From Actinomycetota bacterium (GTDB taxonomy: Bacteria > Actinomycetota > Acidimicrobiia > Acidimicrobiales > Ilumatobacteraceae), in the NCBI GenBank assembly GCA_005793215.1, contig SXPV01000034.1:1-38729 (forward strand): a stretch of DNA of 38,729 nt, read 5' to 3'. The translations under genes were made by a program, and so were the position numbers. Positions 1 to 8,611 of this stretch are shown piece by piece; position 1 is the stretch's first letter, and each line of letters begins with the position of its first letter. The notes under the pieces are model-generated. The model did no database searches. It was not told the origin of the DNA and was given only the letters and a program-made list of their open reading frames with translations.

Positions 1-505
1 TCACTCGCTGGCGCATGCCGCCAGAGAACTCGTGCGGGTACGACTGCGCGCGTTCGGCCGGCCGTGGAATGCCGACGATCTCCAGCAACTCAACGGCACG
101 CTTGAGAGCTGCTTCCTTGGAGATGTCGGTATGAATGTGGAGTGCCTCGGCAATTTGTCTGCCGATCGTGTGCACCGGGTTGAGCGCCGACAGCGGATCT
201 TGGAACACCATTGCAATGTCCTTGCCGCGATACTTCGACATGTCGTTGTCGTTGAGTTCGAGGAGATTGACACCGTTGTAGGTGATAGAACCTGTAACCG
301 ATGCACTCTCGGCGAGCAGGCCGATCATCGACAACGACATCACCGTCTTGCCCGAACCCGACTCGCCCACGATGCCGAGCACTTCACCTGCACGTACGTC
401 GAGCGATACGTCGCGAACGGCACGAACGATGCCGGCTTCGCTCGGGAAGGTCACCGAGAGATTGCGGATCTCGATGAGGTTGAGTGGAGCGTTGACGGAA
501 GTCAT
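1..505 (-). CDS. Oligopeptide/dipeptide ABC transporter ATP-binding protein (DppD/OppD-like), 3' truncated by window edge
   Basis: Minus-strand translation from ATG at 505: MTSVNAPLNLIEIRNLSVTFPSEAGIVRAVRDVSLDVRAGEVLGIVGESGSGKTVMSLSMIGLL...; Walker A GESGSGKT, Q-loop VFQDPLSALNP, C-terminal part runs off the window. Directly follows the permease genes. Confidence 0.9.
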   Translation of the reverse strand, partial: MTSVNAPLNLIEIRNLSVTFPSEAGIVRAVRDVSLDVRAGEVLGIVGESGSGKTVMSLSMIGLLAESASVTGSITYNGVNLLELNDNDMSKYRGKDIAMVFQDPLSALNPVHTIGRQIAEALHIHTDISKEAALKRAVELLEIVGIPRPAERAQSYPHEFSGGMRQRV

Positions 506-1432
506 CTAGATCTTCTTGCTCTTTGACGAACCCGGGTCGAACGCATCGCGCATACCGTCACCGATGAAGCTGACCGCTAGTACGGTCAGCACCAACGACG
601 CGCCAGCAAACATAAAGAGCCACGGATACGTGAGCGCGGCCCCGGTGCCCTCAGCAATGAGTGTTCCGAGCGATACATCGGGCGCTTGAACTCCGAAACC
701 TAGATAGGACAAGCCGGTCTCACCGAGAATTGCGCCACCCACGTTGAGCGTCGCGGCGATAATGATGATCGACGCCATGTTCGGCAACAAGTGACGAGCG
801 ATGATCTTGCGGGTCGGCACACCCATGTATCGAGCTGCACGAACGAAATCGCGCTCGCGCAAACTCATGGCAATACCGCGGACTACACGTGAGGTAATCA
901 TCCAGTCAAAAATGGTCAAGCCCACCACCAGTAACAGCCACGACTTGCCCTGGTAATAGCGCGACAAAATCACCAACACGAGGAGTGAAGGAATCACCAA
1001 GAGAAGGTCGACCACCCACATGATCGTGCGATCGGTTCTCCCGCCGACATAGCCCGCAACTGATCCGATGAATGCCGACAACGAGGTGGAGAAGACGGCG
1101 ACCAGAAGGCCGATGATCAAAGACTTCTGTAGTCCACGCATTGTCTGGGCAAAGACATCGACTCCGATTTGTGTGGTACCAAACCAGTGCTCGCGCGAGG
1201 GAGCAGCGAGGAGGTTGTCGAAATCATTCTCGTAATAGTTCCACTTGGCGAGGTACGGCCCCACGAAAGCCATGAGAAACATGAACACCACCACACACAA
1301 ACCAAACGCCGCCAACTTGTTGCGAAAGAAACGACGTCGAATCAGGGCACCGCGTGATAACCGATCGACGCTGAGCCCGTCGGCGCCTGCAAAACCTTTG
1401 TCGGAAGTTCGATCGAGAGATGTATCGGTCAT
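506..1432 (-). CDS. Peptide ABC transporter permease (DppC/OppC-like)
   Basis: ORF 506..1591; likely start is the internal ATG at 1432 (MTDTSLDRTSDKG...), overlapping the dppB stop as TGATG. EAA-type motif region ...RAARYMGVPTRKIIARHLLPNMASIIII, several TM segments. Confidence 0.88.
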   Translation of the reverse strand: MTDTSLDRTSDKGFAGADGLSVDRLSRGALIRRRFFRNKLAAFGLCVVVFMFLMAFVGPYLAKWNYYENDFDNLLAAPSREHWFGTTQIGVDVFAQTMRGLQKSLIIGLLVAVFSTSLSAFIGSVAGYVGGRTDRTIMWVVDLLLVIPSLLVLVILSRYYQGKSWLLLVVGLTIFDWMITSRVVRGIAMSLRERDFVRAARYMGVPTRKIIARHLLPNMASIIIIAATLNVGGAILGETGLSYLGFGVQAPDVSLGTLIAEGTGAALTYPWLFMFAGASLVLTVLAVSFIGDGMRDAFDPGSSKSKKI

Positions 1433-2463
1433 CAACGTGTCCTTACACGTGGGTCGAGTGCCACCAGCACCACGTCGGCGAGAAATCCCGAGAACAATAC
1501 GAGCACCGACGTAAAGGTCACGACTGCAGTAACCGAGTTGATATCGTTTTTCGCAACTGCGACAAGAAACCATTGACCCATACCGAACCATCCGTAAATG
1601 GTCTCGGTGAATGCAGCTCCGGCCACCAAGAGACCGAACCCGTAGGCAAAGAATGTTGCCATCGGGGAGATTGCAACTCGCAACCCGTGACGGAAGAGTG
1701 ACTGTCTCTTCGTAAGACCTTTTGCGCGAGCCGTTCGCAAGTGGTCACTCGACAGAACGTCCAACATGGAGTTGCGCTGATAGCGGGAGTAAAACGCAAT
1801 GCTGCCAAGCGCGATGGAGAGTGTCGGCAAAATCATGTGTTGCAAACGATTGAGAAAGAACTCAAAAGTGGTGCCGTCGAATCCCGCGGAGTATTCGCCC
1901 TGAGTAAAGAACACCGTGGTACCAACCGTGTCGTTGAACTTGATCCCGCTGAATTTCAACAAGATGGCCAGGAGAAACACCGGAGTGGATAGAAGGAAGT
2001 ACGCACCAAGCCCGAAACCTCTATCAAAGACTTTGTATTGCCGAACAGCACTCACCACCCCGACGAGCACACCCAATGTCGCCCCGATAATCGAGCCGAT
2101 AACCAGTAGCCGCAAACTCACCCAGATTCGACGACCGAACTCGTCGTTGATTCGATTGCCATCAAGATCCAAACCAAAGTCACCACGAATCACCCCGCTC
2201 GCCCATGTGCTGTATCTCTCCAGCAGTGGAGTTTCATCATTGACGTTGGAGCGGTCAAGCACCGCATCGATGGACTCTTTGGGTATCGGCGGATTCGCCG
2301 CCTCGTAGTTTCCTCTCGGAAAGAGAGCAGACGACGCCAGGAAATACCCAGCCGTGGAAGCAAAAATCACCATCACCAAGGTGTTCAATAACCGTTTGAA
2401 AATGTAGCCCAGCACCGATGGTCCCCTCTTGGTATTGCTGATGCCCGTTGGGTGGGCGTTCAC
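1432..2463 (-). CDS. Peptide ABC transporter permease (DppB/OppB-like)
   Basis: 343-aa ORF with BPD_transp_1 features (TARAKGLTKRQSLFRHGLRVAISPMATFF) and multiple TM segments; adjacent to dppC and dppD. Confidence 0.88.
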   Translation of the reverse strand: MNAHPTGISNTKRGPSVLGYIFKRLLNTLVMVIFASTAGYFLASSALFPRGNYEAANPPIPKESIDAVLDRSNVNDETPLLERYSTWASGVIRGDFGLDLDGNRINDEFGRRIWVSLRLLVIGSIIGATLGVLVGVVSAVRQYKVFDRGFGLGAYFLLSTPVFLLAILLKFSGIKFNDTVGTTVFFTQGEYSAGFDGTTFEFFLNRLQHMILPTLSIALGSIAFYSRYQRNSMLDVLSSDHLRTARAKGLTKRQSLFRHGLRVAISPMATFFAYGFGLLVAGAAFTETIYGWFGMGQWFLVAVAKNDINSVTAVVTFTSVLVLFSGFLADVVLVALDPRVRTR

Positions 2464-2667
2464 ACGCTAGTCACTATCGGTCCCGTCTAGGCAAGGCTCG
2501 GAATTGCCGCTCGGCCCCTCACCGATTCGGGGTCGGAAAAGGGTGAAGCCGAGGTAGGCGATTGGGAAACGTCCGCCTAGCCTGAGGTTAAGAATCCGAA
2601 AAAAGCGAAGGGGATTACCCAAGTGAGCCCCTCGTTCGATACATCCAGATATCCGAGAGGGGAACAC

Positions 2668-4344
2668 ATGAAAGTAAGCACCGTAAGAAAGGCGATCGCC
2701 GTCGCATTTGCCATGGCGCTCGTCGCACCACTGAGCTTGGGTAACCAAGCCAGCGCGAGTGAAAGCTCTCGTCAAATCAACGAGAAGCCAGTCTCCGCAC
2801 TGAAGCAGGGTGGAACGTTCCGCTTCGTGCAGGTGGACATCTGCCCGAACTTCAACACCAGCGCGATTGAGGGCAACCTCCTCAACTGCTCACAGGTGAT
2901 GGGCACCATGTTGCCAGGCTTCATCTATTTCGATAAAGACGCCAAGATCCAGATTGACACCAACTACGCCACGAGCGTGAAGGCAAGTCGTGTGGGTGGC
3001 AAGCAGACCGTAACTTTCTCGCTCAACCCGAAGGCCACCTGGTCTGACGGCAAGAAGATCGGCCTCGCCGACTTCGTGGGTATGTGGAACGCTCTGAAGG
3101 GCGTCGACAAGTCATACAAGATCACGTCGTCGGTTGGCTACGAGAAAATCGAGTCGGTCAAGAAGGGTGCAACCGAGAACGACATCGTTGTGACGTTCAA
3201 AGAGACCTACGCCGACTGGCAACCGCTGTTCGGCGGTCTGAAGCCGGCATCACTCACCAAGGACGCCGCGACGTTCAATGATGCGTGGAAGAACGGCCCA
3301 ACCGTTTGGGCTGGTCCTTTCCGTCCGGCGACTGGCAAGGGTGCTTCGTCATTCCTTGACAAAGTCGGTCGTTTGATCACGGTCGAGCGCAATCCAAAGT
3401 GGTGGGGTGACAAGCCGGTACTCGACAAAGTCGTGTTCAAGGCACTGCCACAGGCTGCTCAGATTGCAGCGTTGCTCAACGGTGAAATCGACTACATGGA
3501 CATTGGCAACGACATCAACGCGTTGAAGCTGGCACGTGAGAACTCGAAGATCTCGGTGCGACTTGCCAAAGCCCCAACCCACGAGCACTTCACCTTCGGT
3601 CCTCCGACCGTCGTGACGAAGGAAGTTCCGGTTCGTCAGGCCATCATGCTGTCGGTCGACCGCGAAGCAATCGCCAAGGCGATTCAAGGCGTCGTTGATC
3701 CAAAGGTGAAGCCGAACAACAACCACGTGTTCCTCGATGGCACAGCGTGCAACCAGGACAACACGGGCAAACTTGGCAAGCGTGACGTCGCAGCAGCCCA
3801 GAAACTGCTGACCGATGCCGGCTGGGCAAAGGGTGCCGATGGCATCTACGCCAAGGGCGGCAACCGTCTGTCGGTGAAGCTCATCTACCCGAGCAACAAC
3901 GACAACCGTCGTGACACGGTGCTGTTGGCATCGGCTCAAGCGAAGGAAGCCGGCATCGAGCTGGTTCCAACCTTGATCCCGACTGCCGACTACTTCGGTA
4001 AGTACGTGTTGGTCTCCAACTTCGAGATGGCGCTCTTCGCATGGGTGGGAACGAACTTCCCAATCTCCTCGACGAGCAACGTCTTCCGCCAAGGCGCTGC
4101 GCAGAACTTCGGCAACATCGGCTCAGCCGAAATCGATGGTCTGTTCGCCCAGGCGAACAACACCCTCGACCCGAAGAAGCGCTGTGCGTTGGCCAACCAG
4201 GCCGATGCAAAGGCCTACGAGTTGGTGCACTCAATCACCTTGTTCCAACGCAACAACGTGGTGGGTGTTCCAAAGAACGTTGCCAACTTCGGTGCGTTCG
4301 GCTTCACGTCCCTTGACTGGACGAAGGTCGGATTTACGAAGTAA
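2668..4344 (+). CDS. ABC transporter substrate-binding protein, family 5 (DppA/OppA-like)
   Basis: ORF 2623..4344; likely start ATG 2668 (MKVSTVRKAIAVAFAMALVAPLSLGNQASA signal peptide) after GAGGGG. SBP_bac_5-type features (TWSDGKKIGLADFVGMWNALKG, VRQAIMLSVDREAIAKAI). Divergent from dppBCD. Confidence 0.88.
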   Translation: MKVSTVRKAIAVAFAMALVAPLSLGNQASASESSRQINEKPVSALKQGGTFRFVQVDICPNFNTSAIEGNLLNCSQVMGTMLPGFIYFDKDAKIQIDTNYATSVKASRVGGKQTVTFSLNPKATWSDGKKIGLADFVGMWNALKGVDKSYKITSSVGYEKIESVKKGATENDIVVTFKETYADWQPLFGGLKPASLTKDAATFNDAWKNGPTVWAGPFRPATGKGASSFLDKVGRLITVERNPKWWGDKPVLDKVVFKALPQAAQIAALLNGEIDYMDIGNDINALKLARENSKISVRLAKAPTHEHFTFGPPTVVTKEVPVRQAIMLSVDREAIAKAIQGVVDPKVKPNNNHVFLDGTACNQDNTGKLGKRDVAAAQKLLTDAGWAKGADGIYAKGGNRLSVKLIYPSNNDNRRDTVLLASAQAKEAGIELVPTLIPTADYFGKYVLVSNFEMALFAWVGTNFPISSTSNVFRQGAAQNFGNIGSAEIDGLFAQANNTLDPKKRCALANQADAKAYELVHSITLFQRNNVVGVPKNVANFGAFGFTSLDWTKVGFTK

Positions 4345-4364
4345 TCAAGCAATTTCGCAATAGC

Positions 4365-4400
4365 GAGGGGCGGCCCGAAAGGGCCGCCCCTTTCGTTTTA
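4365..4400 (+). terminator. Rho-independent terminator after the substrate-binding protein gene
   Basis: AGGGGCGGCCC GAAA GGGCCGCCCCT: perfect GC-rich hairpin with GAAA tetraloop followed by TTCGTTTTAT, 21 nt after the stop codon. Confidence 0.9.
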
Positions 4401-4473
4401 TATCCGCCCCCCAGCTGGGCGAGCGCAACGCGCCATGAACGCCGGATGCGGCTTCTCGTGTGCTTCGAGTGTG

Positions 4474-5202
4474 TTACGCGGTGAAGGCGTCGTAGCCGTC
4501 GCGCTCGAGTTGGTCGGCCAGTTCCGGCCCACCGCTTGCAACGATTCGTCCCTTGGAGAGGATGTGCACGAAGTTGGGTTTCAGATCCGCAAAGATTCGG
4601 CTGTAGTGCGTGATCACCAACACACCCAACTTGCGCTCGTTGGTGAGGTCCTCCACGCGTCGCGCACAATCACGTAGAGCGTCGATGTCCAACCCCGAGT
4701 CGAGCTCGTCGAGCACGACGATGCGCGGGTCCAGCATGGCAAGCTGCAAGGTCTCGTTGCGCTTCTTCTCCCCACCCGAGAAATCGACGTTTACGGCGCG
4801 ATGGATGAGTGCTTCATCCAGCCCGATTCGGACGGCCTCTGCACCGATACGCGTGGCGAGTTGTGACTGGTTGCTCCCCCGCTCCGCGAGTGCCTCGTTG
4901 AGCAGTTCGTCGATTCCCACTCCGGGAATCTCGGTTGGGTACTGCATTACTAGGTGCAGTCCGGCAAGTGCCCGCTTCCATGTCGGCAGCGACACGACGT
5001 CGACATCGTCCAGGGTGATGGATCCTTGTGTGATGGCGTAACCGGGTTTGCCCATGATCGCCGCCGAGAGCGTCGACTTTCCGGCGCCGTTTGGCCCCAT
5101 CACCGCGTGCACCTCGCCCGAGCGAACGGTGAGGTTGATGCCATTCAAAATCTGTGTGTCGCCCGCCTTGGCGTGAAGATCACGAATGGACAGCACGGTC
5201 AC
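4474..5202 (-). CDS. sufC: Fe-S cluster assembly ATPase SufC
   Basis: Likely GTG start at 5202, overlapping the Rieske stop (GTGA): MTVLSIRDLHAKAGDTQILNGINLTVRSGEVHAVMGPNGAGKSTLSAAIMGKPGY...; SGGEKKRNETLQ and LDELDSGLDIDALR are SufC-typical. Confidence 0.93.
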   Translation of the reverse strand: MTVLSIRDLHAKAGDTQILNGINLTVRSGEVHAVMGPNGAGKSTLSAAIMGKPGYAITQGSITLDDVDVVSLPTWKRALAGLHLVMQYPTEIPGVGIDELLNEALAERGSNQSQLATRIGAEAVRIGLDEALIHRAVNVDFSGGEKKRNETLQLAMLDPRIVVLDELDSGLDIDALRDCARRVEDLTNERKLGVLVITHYSRIFADLKPNFVHILSKGRIVASGGPELADQLERDGYDAFTA

Positions 5203-5564
5203 GGCTGCGCCCGCCTTACTCGGGGGGCGGACGATGCGGCGTTCAACGAGGGCTGATCGGAGATGTACACGTCGCTGCCACGAACTTCGACGACGAACAC
5301 AGGTACGGGCTGCGTAGCGGGAAGCGTGCTTGGCACGCCGGTTTCCAAACTGAATGCGCTGCCGTGGCGAATACACGACAACTGTTTGGTGTCGCAATCA
5401 ACGTCACCATCGGCGAGTGCCACATCGGCGTGACTGCAACGGTTGCCGATGGCATACACCTTGTCGTTGATTCGCACCACTGCCACAACATGTTTGCCAA
5501 CCTCGAACTTTGCGGCAGCACCGTTGGACAAGTCGTCGAGTGCGCAAATGCGGTGCATGGTCAT
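5199..5564 (-). CDS. Rieske (2Fe-2S) / non-heme iron oxygenase ferredoxin-type protein in the suf operon
   Basis: 121 aa; Rieske-type CSH...CIRHGSAF motif pair; overlaps sufD stop (ATGA) and sufC start (GTGA). Confidence 0.88.
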   Translation of the reverse strand: MTMHRICALDDLSNGAAAKFEVGKHVVAVVRINDKVYAIGNRCSHADVALADGDVDCDTKQLSCIRHGSAFSLETGVPSTLPATQPVPVFVVEVRGSDVYISDQPSLNAASSAPRVRRAQP

Positions 5565-6706
5565 GCCCGCGCTCCGGCGTTGCTTGTAGCACTGGTTGTA
5601 TCGCCCAGCAACTTGCGGCCTACCTTGTCGCGAAGCGCATCGGGTTGTGCGGCTGCCGGCAGACGATTGATCACATCAGCGAAGAAACCGAACACCACCA
5701 AGCGCTCGGCGATCTCCGGCCGTATGCCGCGGCTTTCCAAATAGAAGCGCTGCTCATCGTCGATGGGGCCAACGGTGCTGGCGTGACTGCACTTCACGTC
5801 GTTGGTTTCGATCTCCAGGTTGGGCACGCTTTCGGCCCACGAACCACTGGAGAGCGTGAGGTTGCGGTTGGTCTGGAACGCTTCCGACTTGTCCGCGTTG
5901 TCACGAATCTTGATGAGCCCCGTGTACACGCTCTTGGCGTGATCCTTTACCGCGCCCTTGAACAACAGATCGCTGTGTGTGCGTGGGGCTGCATGATCCT
6001 GCAATGTGCGGAAGTCGTGCATCTGCGTGCCGTCGGCGAAATACAACGCAACTTGTTTGGCTGATGCGCCTTGGCCAATCAATCGAACCCCGGCACGAAT
6101 ACGCGCATAGTCGCCGCCGAGGGCAATGGTGGAAGTTGAGATGGTCGAGTCACGCCCACCGAGTGCTCGCTGATAGCCGATGAGCCAGGTGTTTGCGCCC
6201 AACTCGTTGATTGCAACATAGGTAACGCGGGCGGATTGTGCGGCACGAATCTTCACCATCGGCACCACGAGTGAACGGCACTGGTCGTCGGATTGGAATC
6301 GCTCCACCACCGTGACTTCGCTGTTCTCTGCTGCGTCGATCTCCAACGACGGAAAGCACATGATTCCCGTGTCGTGCACGTGGTGAGTGATGAGAATCGG
6401 GTCCGCAATTACTTGACCACGAGTCGTGCCAATGCGCACCACGCCGCGATGCGTGGTTCCAACAGTGTCGGGCTGGCCGCCCGGGGCCGTGTGCTGTGCA
6501 TGCAACTGCTCGAATACGTCGGCCGGCTCCACCGTTACATCGCTCAACATCAACTGTGCGTCGCGAGAGACCACCGACTCGTCGCCCAACACCGTGGTGG
6601 TGCTGGCTCCGACTGAGTACGCGCCGAGATCAAGCTCGCCGATACGGCTGTAACGCCACAGTTCCTGCTCAGCGGTGGGCAGCACGAGATCGGCAAGTAC
6701 GGACAC
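5561..6706 (-). CDS. sufD: Fe-S cluster assembly protein SufD
   Basis: 381 aa, SufBD core family (DLLFKGAVKDHAKSVYTGLIKI..., KCSHASTVGPIDDEQRFYLESRGI); in the suf operon. Confidence 0.92.
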   Translation of the reverse strand: MSVLADLVLPTAEQELWRYSRIGELDLGAYSVGASTTTVLGDESVVSRDAQLMLSDVTVEPADVFEQLHAQHTAPGGQPDTVGTTHRGVVRIGTTRGQVIADPILITHHVHDTGIMCFPSLEIDAAENSEVTVVERFQSDDQCRSLVVPMVKIRAAQSARVTYVAINELGANTWLIGYQRALGGRDSTISTSTIALGGDYARIRAGVRLIGQGASAKQVALYFADGTQMHDFRTLQDHAAPRTHSDLLFKGAVKDHAKSVYTGLIKIRDNADKSEAFQTNRNLTLSSGSWAESVPNLEIETNDVKCSHASTVGPIDDEQRFYLESRGIRPEIAERLVVFGFFADVINRLPAAAQPDALRDKVGRKLLGDTTSATSNAGARA

Positions 6707-6711
6707 TGCGC

Positions 6712-7050
6712 CTACTTCTTGCGCTTCTTGTTGCGCTTGAACTTCTTCGGTTTGCCACGCTCCAACTCACTCACTACGTCGGGTGCAATGGCGTTGATGA
6801 TCGACTCGGCCTCGCTCAGAATCGCTGCAGCACTGCCGTCGTCGAGGCTGGCTGGTGCCGCCGGAGCGGCACCCGTTACGAGCGTGCCGTGGGTCCAGCC
6901 CACATCCATTGCACGGCGGTCGAACTTGGGGCAATCGGCTGGACAACGCCAGGGTGCCTCGGGCGCAAGACCCAATTTGCAACCACGTACGGTGTCGCCG
7001 TTCTTGTAGGTGCGACTTTCAAAGTGGCGACAATCGGTGCGCATCGACAT
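6712..7050 (-). CDS. Hypothetical small protein embedded in the suf operon; four Cys (C-x16-C-x11-C-x3-C) and Lys/Arg-rich C-terminus
   Basis: ATG at 7050: MSMRTDCRHFESRTYKNGDTVRGCKLGLAPEAPWRCPADCPKFDRRAMDVGWTHGTL...ERGKPKKFKRNKKRKK. 5 nt upstream of sufD and 38 nt downstream of sufB. It is an in-frame internal start of the longer 6712..7950 ORF. Confidence 0.75.
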   Translation of the reverse strand: MSMRTDCRHFESRTYKNGDTVRGCKLGLAPEAPWRCPADCPKFDRRAMDVGWTHGTLVTGAAPAAPASLDDGSAAAILSEAESIINAIAPDVVSELERGKPKKFKRNKKRKK

Positions 7051-7088
7051 GACGAGAGAAACGGTAGTTCGCAAAGGCTGCAGTGGGT

Positions 7089-8489
7089 TCAGCCCACCGA
7101 ACCTTCCATCTGCAACTCGATCAGACGGCTCCATTCCACTGCGTATTCCATCGGCAACGTGCGGGTGACGGGTTCGATGAAACCGTTCACCACCATGCCC
7201 ATGGCCTGCTCGGGTGTCAGCCCACGACTGGTGAGGTAGAACAACTGTTCGTCGGCGATCTTGGACACGGTGGCTTCGTGGCCGATTTGCGCATCGCGCT
7301 CGCCCACTTCCATGTACGGGAAGGTGCGGCTCTCTGAATCTTCGTCGAGGATCAGTGCATCGCACTGCACATGGCTCTTGCAGCCAGTTGCACCCTCTTC
7401 TACCCGCACCAAACCTCGATATGCGGTGATGCCGCCGTCTTTGCTGATCGACTTGGAAACGATCTTCGAGGTGGTCTCCGGAGCAGCATGCACCATCTTG
7501 GCGCCGGCATCTTGATGTTGACCGGCACCTGCATATGCAACCGACAACACTTCGCCCGTGGCCTTGGGGCCGACGAGATACACGCTTGGGTACTTCATGG
7601 TGAGTTTGGAGCCGATGTTGCCATCGATCCACTCCATGTGTCCCTCGGCCTCCACTCGCGCCCGCTTGGTAACGAGGTTGTACACGTTCGGTGACCAGTT
7701 CTGAATGGTGGTGTAGGTGACGTGCGCACTCGGCTTCACCACGATTTCCACCACGGCAGAGTGCAACGAGTCGTTGGTGTATACGGGAGCCGAGCAACCT
7801 TCGATGTAATGCACCTTGGAACCCTCGTCGGCGATGATCAGCGTGTGCTCGAATTGTCCGGCATTTTCGGAATTGATGCGGAAATACGCCTGCAACGGCA
7901 TTTCGCACTCCACTCCCGGCGGCACGTAGATGAACGAACCGCCCGACCACACCGCGGTGTTGAGCGCGGAGAACTTGTTGTCACCAGGTGTAATCACGGT
8001 GCCGAAGTACTGCTTCACCAAGTCGGGATACTCGCGGAGCGCGGTGTCCATGTCGCAGAACAGAATTCCCTGCTGTTCGAGATCATCACGATTGCGGTGG
8101 AACACCACTTCGCTCTCGTATTGCGCGGTAACGCCGGCGAGGTACTTGCGCTCGGCCTCGGGGATGCCGAGTTTTTCGTAGGTTGCCTTCATCTGCTCGG
8201 GGAGGTCGTCCCACTCGCTCACCTGTTCGGTCGCGGGCTTCAAGTAGTAATAGATGTCCTGGAAGTCGAGATCCGGCATGTTGACCGCGAACCACTCGGC
8301 CATGGGCTTTTTGTCGAAAGTGTTGAGGGAACGAAGGCGCATCTTGCGCATCCACTCCGGCTCGCCCTTCCACCACGAGATCTGCTCCACCACTCGGTCG
8401 TTGAGACCCTTCTCCGGGGTGAAGGCGTATTCGACGTCGTCGCTCCAACCCAGAGAGTATTTGGAGAGGTCGAGATCGAAGCTGGTCAT
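7089..8489 (-). CDS. sufB: Fe-S cluster assembly protein SufB
   Basis: 466 aa; SufB-typical sequence (YVPPGVECEMPLQAYFRINSENAGQFEHTLIIADEGSKVHYIEGCSAP..., KTNxH-like C-terminus IGHEATVSKIADEQLFYLTSRGL). AGGAG ribosome binding site upstream. Confidence 0.96.
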   Translation of the reverse strand: MTSFDLDLSKYSLGWSDDVEYAFTPEKGLNDRVVEQISWWKGEPEWMRKMRLRSLNTFDKKPMAEWFAVNMPDLDFQDIYYYLKPATEQVSEWDDLPEQMKATYEKLGIPEAERKYLAGVTAQYESEVVFHRNRDDLEQQGILFCDMDTALREYPDLVKQYFGTVITPGDNKFSALNTAVWSGGSFIYVPPGVECEMPLQAYFRINSENAGQFEHTLIIADEGSKVHYIEGCSAPVYTNDSLHSAVVEIVVKPSAHVTYTTIQNWSPNVYNLVTKRARVEAEGHMEWIDGNIGSKLTMKYPSVYLVGPKATGEVLSVAYAGAGQHQDAGAKMVHAAPETTSKIVSKSISKDGGITAYRGLVRVEEGATGCKSHVQCDALILDEDSESRTFPYMEVGERDAQIGHEATVSKIADEQLFYLTSRGLTPEQAMGMVVNGFIEPVTRTLPMEYAVEWSRLIELQMEGSVG

Positions 8490-8611
8490 GGGTAATTTCT
8501 CCTATGCAGATAGTAACAATTATTTGGTCCCGCCCCACCGCTGAAGGCTGTGTCGCACGGCGCAGCCCAGCGATGCAGTCGGGGTGAACAGGCGTAGCGT
8601 CGTTGCGTCGT

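Noticed and set aside
3349-4092. 247-aa minus-strand ORF inside the solute-binding protein gene
   Set aside because: Antisense shadow ORF with no motif, contained wholly in a well-supported gene.
6712-7950. 412-aa ORF reading as one long protein across the sufB 5' region
   Set aside because: Its N-terminal two thirds are an alternate frame of sufB; only the last ~112 aa from ATG 7050 are outside sufB and look like a real small gene.
8490-8611. Possible SufR/IscR operator in the sufB-ychF divergent spacer
   Set aside because: An AGGAG RBS and an AT-rich -10-like stretch are visible, but no convincing dyad or known regulator consensus could be identified by eye.
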